Below are positions 43,281 through 53,756 of a stretch of 64,000 nucleotides of DNA, piece after piece (position 1 is the stretch's first letter; every line of letters begins with the position of its first letter). Below the pieces are notes generated by a model that saw only the letters and a list, made by a program, of their open reading frames with translations, was not told the origin of the DNA and searched no databases. Made by a program: the position numbers and the translations under genes. Source of the DNA: Ustilaginoidea virens (lineage: Eukaryota > Ascomycota > Sordariomycetes > Hypocreales > Clavicipitaceae); assembly GCF_000687475.1 (NCBI RefSeq), contig NC_057317.1, forward strand, positions 2,728,001 through 2,792,000. The letters run 5' to 3'.

Positions 43281-44209
43281 CTACGCCGCTGCCTTCTTCT
43301 TCTTTTTGTCATCCACCAGCTCAATGTTGTTCTCGGGTATCTCCTTGTACTTTTCCAGAATGAACTCCTCCAGCTCATGGCTAACATCACCCTGTACCAC
43401 GATTTCCTCACCTCCACTCGGCAGTTTAGTGACTGATGAACCGGTGGCGAACTTCTTGCCCAGGTCCTTAGCCACCTTTTATTTTTCAACAGCACCAAAC
43501 ACGTAAGCCACTGAGTATCAGGGATTCTTTGCAGAGTGCCAGCATACCTTTTTCAAGTCCAGCCCAAAAGCCTCCAGTCCGATGACTGCCGTGACAAACT
43601 TCTTCTTGTTTCGCTCGATACGCTTAATCGTGACGACGCTATTGGCAACCATGTCTGCGTGTTTCGCCTCTGCGGCCTCGGCCTTTGCAGCCTTCTTTTG
43701 CGCATCCTTAGCGGCTCGCTTTTGCGCATCCACAGATAGGGACGCCGTGGCGGCTTCCAGTGCCTCTGTCGGCGAGCGCTCTCCTCAGTCACTTGAACAT
43801 TTGCAAATGCTGCATACGGGAGCGGGACGAAGAAGACGTACCCGCGGACCAGATTCTGTCGTACATGTCTCGGTGATTGTTTTCCAGCCATTCCTGGCAT
43901 TTCTTGACGGTTCCTCCATATTCGCAGTACTATCTCAACGCTTTTTGTTAGAAAAAATGATGGGATATCGATGAATAGCCTGCTCGTATTGCCTATCGTG
44001 TCGACAGATAATCGAGGATTTACCGGGTACAAGGAATCGAGTGGTGACGCACTTCTGGTGGAAGAGTACAAACTGAAGCGCCACGAACCGAGTTAGCAGG
44101 CATCTTTGCTTTATACCCGACGTAGTGGAGGGTCGTACGTACCACCACAGTAAATTACATGTCGGGCCTGCGGCTCGGCTGGGAGGTCTGCTTTTTCCGT
44201 GTCGGCCAT
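43281..44209 (-). CDS. tma22: Translation machinery-associated protein Tma22 (DENR)
   Basis: Predicted 195-residue homologue of DENR, which with Tma20/MCT-1 recycles 40S subunits and promotes reinitiation. Five exons: 44209-44143, 44072-44053, 43929-43842, 43765-43548 and 43475-43281. The N-terminal zinc-binding part reads YCGVCTLPPEYCEYGGTVKK only when the 20-base second exon is included. The SUI1/eIF1-like domain starts at NSVVTIKRIERNKKKFVT and continues across the last intron as LDLKKVAKDLGKKFATGSSV. The end DKKKKKAAA is typical. All five exons keep phase. It converges with NBL1, 226 bases apart. Confidence 0.94.
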
Positions 44210-45764
44210 GATTGCATTACAGACTTTGCGGGATTGAAGCAAGCAAGCTCATGTAAGAAACCCCAAGCTTCTGGCAACGCCATGGCGGGGTACAACTGAC
44301 AAAAGGCAATGAGGGGCAGGCAGCGCCATCCAATAGGAGCAGCGGTCCCGCCTGAGGCAGAAACAAACGTTCGATCCTCGAGGGTTTTTGAACTTGAACT
44401 GGTGGTGATGTGACTTGAGGCGGAAAGAAAAACCATCTGCAATCCCTCCCGATCAACCACACGCCCATCGAGTGTTCGCACTTTTGTCGACATTACATCC
44501 TCGAAGAAAATCGAGTAAGCCACACGCCACGCCGTGCGTGTTTTGGGAAGCAACTCGATACCGACTGGAGTGTGTGTCAAGTATGGATCCGGATGGCATC
44601 CGGATGGCCCCGTTCGCAGCCTGGCTGGCTTTGCTCTACGGATTCCCTGGGCCAGCATTGGTTGGTGTCTCTCAACCTTGGCGCCGACCCCATGGTTCGC
44701 CAAGTCACTTATCAGTGTCTGTGAGTCGTGACCATTACCGCCCGTGCACAAATCCTGCCTGCTCTCCACCGATGAGGGTTTCCCCAACTATCTCTTGCCG
44801 GGGAGCAATTTGGCAAGGTTGAAGTGTGACTACAGTACAACAACAGGGGGGGGGGGGGGGCCGCCGCCGCAGCAGCAGAGGCTTAGCCGCTGAGGACAGA
44901 CAGGCAGGAGCACCGCCGCCGCGGACCAATCAGAGGCTAAACACACCGACTTGGCGCGCGCCTCCACACCGGTTTTCGCTGGGAGGCATCGATATTCCCT
45001 GTTCGCCCTGATTTAGAAACCCAATGCTGACCCTTGCTTGACCTGCTGCATGTTCGTCGGCCTAAGCACATCAGAGCCAGTCAAGTCGACATGTCTGTCT
45101 CAGAACCACTGTGGCAACATGGTTTACCTGGTCTACCATGCAGGGCTGTCACGCATCTGCTCTACTGCCTGACCAGAGAGTCCTGCCAGTTGGTCCCATT
45201 TTGACGCCTGATGCAGCATCATCTCTCTATTCGGGAGGCGGAGGGCTGCACCAGACCTGTCCGACGGAGCGTTGAGCCCCTCGAGTATACTATAGACGTC
45301 ATTAGCTACCAGGGACCAAAGTAGGCACCTAATCAACGAACCATTCAAAAATGCTGCCGCCAGACCCCCGTAGCCGCTTCGTCCAGTGGAAGGCGGTCAC
45401 TTAAGGATCCCTCATTCCCAGGCCGACTGACCGGCTTTCTTCCTTTCATATTCGCTTCTTTTGCCCCCCCCCCCCCCCCCCTTTTTTTTTTTTTGTTCTT
45501 TCTTTTTCCTCATCAGTTTTTTTTTTTTTTCTGTTTCTGTCTGTTTTCCTTTTCTCTTGACGGTAATTTGATGAGGAGCTTTGTTGATCGAAGCAGCCTG
45601 TCGTTTGCACACCTTTCCAACTTTTGGCGCTGGTCGTCGATAATACGTCTTACGACTTTGTAACGATCTCCTTCGAATCTGGACTGCCGGGTTCAGGATC
45701 ATTCAGGCTCTTTCGCCTAGCATAACAAGCCTTTCTCCGGCCTTAACGAACCAAAGCCGGGAAA
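44210..45764. other. Intergenic between TMA22 and methyltransferase-domain gene
   Basis: About 1.55 kb. It contains G15 (44846-44860) followed by CCG/CAG triplets, a tandem GGATCCGGATGGCATCCGGATGG (about 44585), and C18 followed by T13 (45464-45494) in a pyrimidine-rich leader region typical of fungal promoters. No gene recognised. Confidence 0.5.
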
Positions 45765-48752
45765 ATGGCGAGTGCGCTCCAAGCATCACCGAGCCGTTTC
45801 CCATCTTGCGAGCCTTCGCTGGATCGAAAGCCCAAAGGACTACTTAATCCGATAATAGAAGAGGATAGTGATGGCGGTTTTGCTCAAACCGCAGCGATGA
45901 AGCAACCAAGAAGACAAGGCGATAACTCGCACCTAAAGATAGAGGCTTGGTTGTCCCCGATGAGCGATCACTTTCCAACACCAAAGGGGGTTCACTACCT
46001 CCCAGCCCCTATACTACCATCATCACCAACTACAGTATCTGGTGACTGCAGTTCACCCTCAACATCCTCCAACCTGTGGAACCGAGCCAGTACTGCCACC
46101 GACAACACCGAATTTGAGGACCTTTACGATGTTTCCGAGGAAGATGATGACGATAACATCCAGCGAGGTTTTGGGCTATCGTCGGCAAGGAAGACTGCTC
46201 GCGGGCGCACCATCAGCCATCTTTTATCAACGCAGCCTGCTCCTCTCATGATTCCAATCAGACCTGAGGGCCGTGAAGAAACGTGGTCTGCAGTCGATGA
46301 GCTCAAAAAAATCACCTCGCCAATGCCCATCACCCCATCTGTTCAGCTTTCTATGCCACCGGATCAAATGGACTTTATGGGGAAGCAGCAATCCTTGGAA
46401 CTCCCGACTGTTTCTGCACCTCCTTCCTTGGACGGCAGTCTCTCGTCTGAACAGCTAGCTGCCATGAGCGCGCCGCCAACACCGGTAATTGGTAATGACG
46501 AGAATGACACAGAGGAAATCTGGGCCGGAATACAGCTCCAGCCTGATGCTCTCGCGACACTGCAAGCTCTCTCTGCTGGAGAAGACGACCTTCGGGAAGA
46601 TCAACTTCAGGTTATCGATGTATCTATGACCGCTTCTCGGCCGATGCTCGAAATGACGCAGCAGCCTCTAAGCTTGGTGACAAATTTCGCAACTCGACCA
46701 GTCCACGGCGAAATCCACTCCTCCGCACCCAGTCGACAGTCTCTCGCTGGTTTGACCTCGCTTGATATCCCGTCTCCCAGTGGCTTCTTTTTAGAGCTGT
46801 CGCCAAGGACCAGAAACACTTGGCATCCGCCGGGCCATTCTCCCCTTGATATGCCACCTCCAACTTCAACCACCGCAGAGCAGTTTTACCGATGCCCATG
46901 GAATCTTGATGCCACGGTGCCCCCGGCCCGCAAATGCCCTGATTCAGCAACGGGCTTTTACCAAAGTGGGAATATGTCGTCAGAGCCTGTCGAACAGGTT
47001 ATCGAGGTGAAAGACGACGAAAACGACGACCTCACTGACGACATGCCCACGGCAAGACCATTGGTTCCACTTGAGGGCTCGAACGGTTCTGCAGCGGCAG
47101 CCAATTCACCTGCGTCACCCGAGGCTGAGGAAGTACCTATTGAGATTGTTAACGATTATGAGCCCAGTTACTTCCGGAAACAACAAATGGAGGCGCTGTC
47201 CAATCTAGGACGAACAGAGCTTTGGCTCATGGCCCAGAGAGCCTATCTAAAAGGCATAGATGGTGATGAGGCGATTCTCAAGACAATCCAGGATTCCCCG
47301 GAGGAAGAAGATGATGACTACGTATCTAAGCATCCAATACCGGAATCCGGAACTGAGCACAATCCCGAGACGAAGAAGAAGACTGTGCGGTTTTCCAACA
47401 TCATCCCGACCACTGTGCAGGCAAAGCAGTTACCTTCGAAATTGTCACGGCGGGAGTCTGCCTACTACCGAGCTTTTCAACACTACATTGTACGCACACA
47501 GCTCCAAGACGTGTTTGTGCAGCAGCTTTCGCGCTTCGAGGCTCTTCAGTCTCAACGAACAGCGCTCCGTGAGACTCATCGCAACCAGCTTCTTGGAAAG
47601 TATCAGCTGAGCGTTGTTCCACAGTCAGCCAAGAAGCGACTTAGCGCCAACGTAGCTCGTGGTGACCTTGTCCTTACCGATGATCTCGAGAAGCTGCGTG
47701 AGGAGAAGGAGTTTGAAGCCATGAGCCAGATGACCATTCCGACCTGGCATGTTGCCGCCCTCAAGTTCCTCAACGGGGGTAAGCTCATCTCTGCACCAGT
47801 GACAAAGAGGCTGGCTCGAATATCGCAGCTACCTCGCGGCAGAGACGGCATGGTTCTAGAACGATCGAGAGTTTTGGATCTCGGTGGCCAATCCACGGGA
47901 GACTGGGCGTGGCACTGCGCACTTCAATACCCCAACGCCAAGATATACACTGTAACCACGAAAACTATTCGCCAACTATCAAATGCCAATATCCGCGGCC
48001 CCCCAAATCACCGCCAGGTAGCTGTGGAGCGCTTGACCAAGCTTCCATTTGCGGACGATCAATTTGACCTGATTTCTGCCCGCGAACTTCATGGCATCCT
48101 CAAGTTTGTGGGCGAGAACGGGGAAGACGAGTGGGAGGGCTGCCTCCGAGAATGCATGCGGGTCTTGAAGCCTGGCGGGTACTTGGAGTTTTCCATCTTG
48201 GATTCGGACATCATCAATGCTGGACCACTGGGTCGTGCCAAGAGCGTCGAGTTTGGCTTTACGCTAAAGACTCTGGGCTATGACCCGAGCCCGTCGAAGC
48301 TCTGGCTCGGCCGACTAGCTCGAGCGGGATTTGATAACGTTCGCCGTGCCTGGCTTTGCCTGCCCATTGGCGCCAAAGCAAAGAGGATGACTCCGCCAAG
48401 TCAAGCTACGCAGGGTGACGTCGTCTCCTTCGAGGACGGGAAGTCGTGTCAGACGGAGGCCATGGTCACGGGCAGCAGCGATACTATTGCCAATGTTTGC
48501 AGCATTGTGGGCGGGTGGAGCTGGGAACGATGGCTTCTTCGATGTGAGATGGAAAAAGTGGCTGGCGAAATGCGACTGGCAGATACTGTCACGACGGGAG
48601 CGGCTATGAGAGAGGCAGGGAAATGCTTGGACGGTGTGCATGCGGTAATGGAGGAGGGGAGGACTTGCAAGGCTGGAGTCCGGATGCTCAATGGTTATGC
48701 CAGGAAGCCCAGGGGCCGTAGCGAGGTGATCCAGATTGCGTTGGCACAGTAG
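45765..48752 (+). CDS. Large protein with C-terminal SAM methyltransferase domain
   Basis: Intronless 995-residue protein. Residues 1 to about 560 are low-complexity, Ser/Pro/acid-rich and likely disordered, with clusters such as DVSEEDDDDN. A charged helical part follows (about 560-690, KLSRRESAYYRAFQHYIVRT). The C-terminal class I methyltransferase fold has motif I RVLDLGGQSTGDWAW (about 701-714), LPFADDQFDLISAREL as motif II, and LRECMRVLKPGGYLEFSI as the post-II/III region. GG replaces the common GCG of motif I, as in several fungal LaeA/UMTA-like proteins. The substrate is unknown. A regulatory, LaeA-like role is speculation. The start ATG is preceded by GGGAAA after a pyrimidine-rich leader. 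Confidence 0.85.
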   Translation: MASALQASPSRFPSCEPSLDRKPKGLLNPIIEEDSDGGFAQTAAMKQPRRQGDNSHLKIEAWLSPMSDHFPTPKGVHYLPAPILPSSPTTVSGDCSSPSTSSNLWNRASTATDNTEFEDLYDVSEEDDDDNIQRGFGLSSARKTARGRTISHLLSTQPAPLMIPIRPEGREETWSAVDELKKITSPMPITPSVQLSMPPDQMDFMGKQQSLELPTVSAPPSLDGSLSSEQLAAMSAPPTPVIGNDENDTEEIWAGIQLQPDALATLQALSAGEDDLREDQLQVIDVSMTASRPMLEMTQQPLSLVTNFATRPVHGEIHSSAPSRQSLAGLTSLDIPSPSGFFLELSPRTRNTWHPPGHSPLDMPPPTSTTAEQFYRCPWNLDATVPPARKCPDSATGFYQSGNMSSEPVEQVIEVKDDENDDLTDDMPTARPLVPLEGSNGSAAAANSPASPEAEEVPIEIVNDYEPSYFRKQQMEALSNLGRTELWLMAQRAYLKGIDGDEAILKTIQDSPEEEDDDYVSKHPIPESGTEHNPETKKKTVRFSNIIPTTVQAKQLPSKLSRRESAYYRAFQHYIVRTQLQDVFVQQLSRFEALQSQRTALRETHRNQLLGKYQLSVVPQSAKKRLSANVARGDLVLTDDLEKLREEKEFEAMSQMTIPTWHVAALKFLNGGKLISAPVTKRLARISQLPRGRDGMVLERSRVLDLGGQSTGDWAWHCALQYPNAKIYTVTTKTIRQLSNANIRGPPNHRQVAVERLTKLPFADDQFDLISARELHGILKFVGENGEDEWEGCLRECMRVLKPGGYLEFSILDSDIINAGPLGRAKSVEFGFTLKTLGYDPSPSKLWLGRLARAGFDNVRRAWLCLPIGAKAKRMTPPSQATQGDVVSFEDGKSCQTEAMVTGSSDTIANVCSIVGGWSWERWLLRCEMEKVAGEMRLADTVTTGAAMREAGKCLDGVHAVMEEGRTCKAGVRMLNGYARKPRGRSEVIQIALAQ

Positions 48753-49267
48753 CTCGTTTTGCCACTGTCGCGGGTGGCAAATACACTCGGGATTCATAAC
48801 CATGCGGCGGCGCAAATTAATTGGCCGTCAACACCTAGTAAAGAATGCCCTGATTTCGGTCAACTACCTATGTATCTGTACCTAGTTACGATTACAGGTA
48901 GTTGGTTTCGACAGGGATCGTCCTGATGGAAATGCAATTGCTGATTCGAACCCCGTTATGGAGTAGCAGGTACGGAGAACCCTAGATTAGGTACGGAGGA
49001 ACATTCTACAGGTCACCGAGAAGGAACCGACCGGCCAGATTCGGTCTAGCGTCTTCAAGCTCCCAATTAGCAGGTACGTACTGTACGTACCTGTGCATCG
49101 CCAAAATGTCGGATATGGGGAACGGACTTGGGCCAGCTCAACCCACTACCCCCAGCTTTGACCTGGGACCTCTCGGAAGCTCAGCTTTGACAACCACATG
49201 TCGTAAGCTTGTGTCTCTCGTCAATACAGTATCGGACGCCAAGCTTGCCCATAAAAGCACCACCATC
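48753..49267. other. Intergenic: methyltransferase 3' flank and PHB2 promoter
   Basis: About 0.5 kb with repeated GGTACGGAG/TACGTACC-type motifs (48970-48995, 49073-49092). An in-frame ATG for PHB2 at 49106 lies inside but is not favoured as the start. Confidence 0.5.
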
Positions 49268-50492
49268 ATGTCGAAGAGATTTGACTGGCAAGATGAGGCT
49301 ATGCGCCGCCTCCGCCAAGTGCAGTCCCGCAGCGGATACGGCGGAAGACCTGGCGGCGGCCCGCCTCAAATTCCTCGCGGTACGAATGGTTTCTTGATCG
49401 GGGGCATTCTGCTTGCCAGTGGCGCGTGGGTGTTGTCGAATTCGCTATTCAACGTGGACGGCGGTCATCGAGCGATCAAGTACAGACGGATAAGTGGCGT
49501 GAGCAAGGAGATTTATAACGAAGGTGAGCTTTGATGCCGTGATTCAATCACGACACGACGGCTCATGGCATGGGCTGCTCCTCCCCCGATTTTTCTCTTC
49601 CTTCTTTTTCTTTATTTATGTTTTCTTTCTTTTCTTCTCTTTTCTGTTCTTTTGAGAAAACCTCATTGGGAAAAAAAAAAAAAAAAAAAAAAAAAAAAGC
49701 CATGTCGGACTGACGGTCGCAAAACAGGAACTCACATCAACATTCCCTGGTTCGAAACACCCATCGTCTACGACGTGCGAGCCAAGCCGCGAAACGTGGC
49801 CTCTTTAACTGGCACCAAGGACCTGCAAATGGTCAACATTACCTGCCGAGTCTTGTCCAGGCCGCAGGTCGAGGCTTTGCCGCAGATTTACAGAACCCTC
49901 GGGGCCGATTACGACGAGCGCGTGCTGCCTTCCATTGTGAACGAGGTCCTGAAGAGCGTGGTGGCTCAGTTCAACGCCAGCCAGCTGATTACGCAGCGAG
50001 AGATGGTGGCGAGGCTTGTCAGAGAGAACCTGTCTCGCCGAGCTGCACGCTTCAACATTCTGCTCGACGACGTGTCCCTTACGGTATGTAGTTGGTTCTC
50101 TTTTCCTGGTCGCCATGGACGCTGTTACAGCGACGAGGCTCACACCCCGTTCTCCCGCAACTCTCTTGTAGCACCTCGCCTTCTCGCCCGAATTCACGGC
50201 TGCCGTCGAATCCAAGCAAGTTGCTCAGCAGGAAGCGCAGAGGGCCGCCTTTATCGTCGACAAGGCCCGTCAGGAGAAGCAGGCCATGGTAGTCAAGGCA
50301 CAGGGTGAGGCTCGCTCGGCCGAGCTCATTGGCGAAGCTATCAAGAAGAGCAAGTCCTACGTGGAGCTCAAGAAGATTGAGAATGCCCGTCTGATTGCCC
50401 AGCAGCTGCAAGAGTCGGGCTCAAAGAACAGACTGATGCTGGACGCAGAAGGGTTGGGCTTGAATGTGTTTGAGGGCGGCGAGACGAAGTAA
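49268..50492 (+). CDS. phb2: Prohibitin-2
   Basis: Predicted 310-residue inner mitochondrial membrane protein that forms ring complexes with prohibitin-1, stabilising respiratory subunits and regulating m-AAA protease. Exons are 49268-49523, 49728-50083 and 50172-50492. The membrane anchor ([20 protein letters not shown]) is followed by the SPFH domain ([15 protein letters not shown], then [18 protein letters not shown] across intron 1, and [16 protein letters not shown]). A coiled coil completes it ([20 protein letters not shown], then [14 protein letters not shown]). Met at 49268 gives the canonical basic N-terminus. An in-frame ATG 54 codons upstream would add an unusual extension. Intron 1 contains a run of 28 A (49671-49698). 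Confidence 0.95.
49671..49698. repeat. Homopolymer A28 inside PHB2 intron 1
   Basis: 28 consecutive A between the donor and the acceptor of the first prohibitin-2 intron, about 30 bases before the acceptor. Confidence 0.9.
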
Positions 50493-51329
50493 AGACTGGA
50501 AGATGCACTCGTCATTACCCAACCAAGTGTCTGCATGCATCACAATGGAGAAGCAGGGCAAAAGCTTGGTGTGTGCGGGAAAAGGAAACCATTGTTGAGT
50601 AAGGGGTTCATGAATGCTGGGCCAAGTGGAAAATCTCCTCACTGAGTGTGGGAACTGACCAAACCGACCAAGCCGACCAAACTGTACCATATATGATAGT
50701 CTATATCTAAGGGAATGCTCGTTTTTAGGTCATTTGCACAACTCCCGAACGCTGGTCCTCGTGTTGGTTCCGGCGCCGTCTGTATGCGCTCGATACACTG
50801 CAAAGAATCCGCTGCGCCTGTCCTGCTGCTCGTTCCCCAGAGCATCATCTTTCAATTACCGCGCCAGGTGCGGTAGCTGTGCAGTAGCCATGTCGCGCGG
50901 GATGATTCTTAACGGTCTGCTCCAGGGAGGCCGCAAATCTATCGACAAACCATACGACAAGGTAGCGAAACGGGGGTTCATGTTCAAATAGCTTCGATGC
51001 TTGATTGCCTCTGCAGGCCTCAGGCTTCAGGCTTCAGGCTTCAATTAGTTGTTGCGCCTGTTCTGTATTATGTCATCGGCCAGGAAGCTGCATCCATGTC
51101 CACCAATCAATCAAACCCCCACATGATGCAACGGAAACCCCGTGTAGCTGCCCCTCCAAAACTCCAAAGCGTACCTTGATCTTGACCTGCAAGTTGCAAC
51201 GTCGAATGTGCCCATGAGCAGCTGCACAGTCTACCAACAGAAAAGCACACCTCGACCCAGGCAAACGCCACGCACCCGCGACCCCTCGAGCAAGACCGTC
51301 CGTCGCAGCTCTCGCCCACCATCATCAGC
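50493..51329. other. Intergenic: PHB2 3' flank and RUB1 promoter
   Basis: About 0.8 kb. A short basic frame (50890-50991, MSRGMILNGLLQGGRKSIDK onward) looks somewhat protein-like but has no family I recognise. A heptamer AGGCTTC repeats three times at about 51023-51045. Otherwise nothing. Confidence 0.45.
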
Positions 51330-51895
51330 ATGTTGATCAAGTACATACATGACTCGCCCGTTTCCCCCCCATCTCCCCCGTCCCCCCGACCCAAGCTGCG
51401 TCTGCCTCCATGGTCAGCCAAGCTGACAACCTCTTGTCTTGCAAAAGAGTGCGCACCCTGACCGGCAAGGAGATTGAGCTGGATATCGAGAACGAATACA
51501 AGGTACGGAAATCCTCCTAGCTTGCAGGACCCAGACCAGGCTGGGCGTGCTGTCGGGAGGAGGAAGAAGAAGAAGAAGAAGAAGAAGAAGAAGAATAAGC
51601 TAAGTCAGGCCGCTCGGACACGCAGGTCGCTCAGATCAAGGAAAAGGTGGAAGAGAAGGAGGGCATCCCGCCGGTTCAGCAGCGTCTGATCCACGGCGGA
51701 AAGCAAATGTGAGCAAAAACAGTGCGAGATTGAGGGGGGCGGAACTGGAAAGCGTGGGGGAGGGGGGGGGGTTTAACTGCAGTCCGGCTAAATCGCGCAA
51801 TTTGAAATAGGACCGACGACAAGACGGCGGCCGACTATAATCTCGTAGCGGGCGATACGTTGCATCTGGTTCTTGCACTGAGGGGGGGGTGCTAA
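51330..51895 (+). CDS. rub1: Ubiquitin-like modifier Rub1/NEDD8
   Basis: Predicted 77-residue NEDD8 precursor. Four exons: 51330-51340, 51448-51502, 51626-51708 and 51811-51895. The first coding exon is only 11 bases (MLI plus two bases of Lys). Joined, the protein starts [18 protein letters not shown] and continues [20 protein letters not shown], then [17 protein letters not shown]. It ends LALRGGC, so processing removes a single Cys to expose the GG that is conjugated to cullins. EKEGIPP and the residue after [10 protein letters not shown] distinguish it from ubiquitin. Intron 2 carries an (AAG)n tract. It converges with ELA1. Confidence 0.95.
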
Positions 51896-52406
51896 CGGGA
51901 CGAGGGCGGACGGTGACCGTAGTTTGAGGTTGAAGAATATGGGGGGGAGGGGGGGGGATTCCACGTACCGCGTAGACGCGAGAATGCAGGGACATGGCAT
52001 GCTGGCCGACTTCATCCTGGCCGGTGCGACGGAAGAGATGTGTTTCGTGACGAGGATTGTGGCTGTTGCAGAGGCCGAGATGAACACACACACACACACA
52101 GCCAAAAAGAGAGAAAGAAAAAAGAAAGAAAAAAGGAAATAGAAAATAGTTACAAGCCTTTGATTGCATAGAATTAGGTACCTCTACTTGTTGATTTCAA
52201 GAAATGCCTGGCCCTTGTGTTCTAATACCAGCCAACGCCTTTATTGCTAGAAATGCCATGTATTCTTCCTCGACGCCAACATGCGAATTCAAAAGCAACA
52301 GATGAGGAAACCCAAACGACCAAAACATGCAAACGCCGTCTTCCATATACATCAACATGAACATGCTTCATCATTGTCCTGTAGACGGACTTTCTCACGT
52401 GGCCAA
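51896..52406. other. Intergenic between convergent RUB1 and ELA1
   Basis: About 0.5 kb. It contains G-runs (51940-51958), an (AC)n tract (52084-52100) and an A-rich AAAGA tract up to 52140. No gene. Confidence 0.6.
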
Positions 52407-53756
52407 TTAAGCAGACCGCTTCTTACGCCTCATGAATATGTCGACTGCCTTGCGTTTTCGCAGGATGCCGTCTGGTGGTGGTGGTGGCCCGGGGGGTGAA
52501 GATTCGCTGGCTGGGGGGGATGCTGGACCTGGACCGGCAGAGGCACCCCGCAGAGGACATGTCTGGGTGCGAGGGAGGTGTTGCGCTGCTCTAGGGGGCT
52601 CCGGTTGAGGTTGAGGCATGGGAGAAGCTCTCACCAAGGCCTTTGGCGGAGGGCTGGACGCAGACGCTCTGGGCTGCGCTGTTGTCACCGAGCCCTTGTA
52701 CTTGTTTGATAGTATACCCGAGACTCGCTTCACCGGGCTGGTTCTCGAGCTTTCGCTTGCCGACTTTGAAGGGCGCGACAACGACGAAGAAGAAGCGGAT
52801 GAAATTGGTGGCCTCGGTTTCGGCAGCGATTGGGGGGGCGATTGAAGTGCCGTCCTGGTTTTCGGTTCCAAGGGGGCTTGGGACGATCCGCCGCCATCCT
52901 CATCAAACAGGCGGTCGCAACCGTCATCGCCGTCGCCATCGCCATCGCCATGACCATCGCCATGACCATCGCCATGACCACCGCCACCACCGTCCTCATC
53001 CGAGTCGGAAATATACGTGGCGCGTTCCACGTGTTCCGCCATGGCCGCCGCCGACGGATCCGGTGGTTGGGCGAGGGATTGGTACTGCGGCTGTGCTGCC
53101 CTCCGATAGTCTGTCACCATGGATGCGGGCGCCTTTTGAACGGCCGGCATCCTTCTCGGCAAGCGGATCGGCCTCGACAAGGCGCCGTGGATGGTGGCAA
53201 TCTCCTTGACTTCGCGGCGCACCTTGCGCATCACGCTGGCCCCGTTGGCGGTCTTTGTTCGGCTTCCGGCATTGAAGGACAGGTGATTCGAGTGCGCGTC
53301 CCTGCTGCCGCCGTACAGTCGCTTGCCTCCGCCCAGCCTGACGGATTTGGGCAGCAGTTTCCGCTCAATGATGCGGCTCGTGTTGTTTTCCTTGGCCTGC
53401 TTCAGGCCGGCCAGGGCGTTCTTGAGCTTGTCCTCGCTCTCCTGGAGGGCAGCGTCGTGGTCCCTTTTGTACTTGTCCCAGACTCGGAACCATCGGTCCG
53501 GGTTCTGGGGCTTGTAGGCCTTGGCCTTGTACTCCATGGGGAAGTCCTTCTCGATGAGCTTGAGCCATATCTCGCCCGTCTGGCCCTGGATTTGGGGCGA
53601 GTTGATTTCGATTAGCCGCAGCTGAGCCGCGCTGTCGACCTTGAGCAGGATGTGGCGGACGGCCTCGTAGGGCAGATAATCTCCTATGCTCTCGAGCCCT
53701 CGGAGGTTCTTGACACAAGTCGCAGTAGCGAGGTCAAACAGCGACCTGACGGGCAT
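52407..53756 (-). CDS. Elongin A (Ela1-like)
   Basis: Intronless 449-residue protein of the Elongin A family, which with Elongin C and a cullin forms an E3 ligase acting on stalled RNA polymerase II. The N-terminus MPVRSLFDLATATCVKNL is followed by the BC-box/F-box-like IGDYLPYEAVRHILLKVDSA and the characteristic EIWLKLIEKDFPMEYKAKAY and PDRWFRVWDKYKRDHD. This ATG is chosen because the family begins here; the open frame extends upstream through non-conserved G/T-rich sequence. The C-terminal half is Pro/Ser-rich and disordered, with a Gly-His-Asp-Gly repeat at about 252-268, and ends in a basic RKRKAVDIFMRRKKR. Confidence 0.9.
   Translation of the reverse strand: MPVRSLFDLATATCVKNLRGLESIGDYLPYEAVRHILLKVDSAAQLRLIEINSPQIQGQTGEIWLKLIEKDFPMEYKAKAYKPQNPDRWFRVWDKYKRDHDAALQESEDKLKNALAGLKQAKENNTSRIIERKLLPKSVRLGGGKRLYGGSRDAHSNHLSFNAGSRTKTANGASVMRKVRREVKEIATIHGALSRPIRLPRRMPAVQKAPASMVTDYRRAAQPQYQSLAQPPDPSAAAMAEHVERATYISDSDEDGGGGGHGDGHGDGHGDGDGDGDDGCDRLFDEDGGGSSQAPLEPKTRTALQSPPQSLPKPRPPISSASSSSLSRPSKSASESSRTSPVKRVSGILSNKYKGSVTTAQPRASASSPPPKALVRASPMPQPQPEPPRAAQHLPRTQTCPLRGASAGPGPASPPASESSPPGPPPPPDGILRKRKAVDIFMRRKKRSA

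Noticed and set aside
48772..48780. GGTGGCAAA, identical to the yeast PACE box of proteasome genes
   Set aside because: It lies between the methyltransferase-domain gene and PHB2, not near RPN10, and the yeast Rpn4 system is not expected in filamentous ascomycetes. A single 9-mer can occur by chance.
49106..49267. Upstream in-frame ATG extending prohibitin-2 by 54 residues
   Set aside because: Prohibitin-2 proteins start shortly before the membrane anchor, and the extension is not conserved in the family.
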